NCBI GenBank assembly: GCA_913061385.1
Contig: CAJXTM010000290.1
Span: 1-5,817 of the forward strand
Source of the DNA: an uncultured Rhodopirellula sp.
GTDB lineage: Bacteria > Planctomycetota > Planctomycetia > Pirellulales > Pirellulaceae
DNA: 5,817 nucleotides
Direction: 5' to 3'
The notes under the pieces were generated by a model. It was not told the DNA's origin, searched no databases, and saw nothing but the letters and a program-made list of their open reading frames with translations. How positions within the stretch are numbered: the first letter of the stretch is position 1; each line of letters opens with the position of its first letter. The position numbers and the translations under genes were made by a program. Positions 5,770 through 5,817 of this stretch are shown piece by piece.

Positions 5770-5817
5770 CTGTCTCTTATACACATCTCCGAGCCCACGA
5801 GACCGAGGCTGATCTCG
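5770..5817 (+). other. Illumina Nextera adapter contamination (transposase end, i7 index, start of P7)
   Basis: 5770-5788 is the Tn5 mosaic-end sequence CTGTCTCTTATACACATCT, followed at 5789-5803 by CCGAGCCCACGAGAC, the Nextera read-2 adapter. An eight-base block CGAGGCTG (5804-5811) sits where the i7 index belongs and matches, as I recall, index N710. ATCTCG (5812-5817) is the beginning of the P7 sequence. The order and spacing are exact, so this is library-derived and should be trimmed. Confidence 0.99.

Overview
The window looks like a complete short assembly contig from a planctomycete, most likely a Pirellulaceae (Rhodopirellula-like) bacterium. The support is the gene content: an S41 protease with an N-terminal TPR-like segment and a PDZ domain, a lipoprotein alpha/beta hydrolase whose N-terminal part resembles hydrolases I associate with that group, and a small conserved-looking protein of planctomycete type. 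Genes are widely spaced and Shine-Dalgarno use is patchy. The taxonomic call rests on remembered family resemblance, not on a search.

Layout from left to right. Positions 1-294 (+) hold the 3' end of an unrecognised gene. Positions 295-712 carry no convincing gene but contain an 18-bp tandem repeat, a possible terminator or promoter around 553-606, and three consecutive small hairpins leading into a clear Shine-Dalgarno. Positions 713-1102 (+) encode a 129-residue protein of unknown function. A short convergent gap follows, containing three copies of a 14-bp repeat that abut the stop codon of the next gene. Positions 1243-3051 (-) encode a secreted S41 carboxyl-terminal processing protease with a complete Ser/Lys/Gln active site and a good sigma-70-type promoter at 3093-3121. 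A roughly 720-bp divergent non-coding region follows, with several local hairpins. From 3774 (+) a lipoprotein alpha/beta hydrolase (esterase/lipase type) runs to the end of the biological sequence, with all catalytic residues present.

The last 48 bases (5770-5817) are not biological. They are the Illumina Nextera transposase/i7 adapter, including an 8-base index and the start of the P7 primer. The hydrolase reading frame therefore runs into adapter and its true C-terminus is missing.

Together the two large genes suggest envelope functions: a periplasmic protease and a membrane-anchored hydrolase, divergently transcribed. Nothing shows that they form one pathway. I see no mobile element, CRISPR array, tRNA, rRNA or defence system here. 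The most unusual biological items are the stop-codon-linked 14-bp repeat and the structured leader of the small protein.
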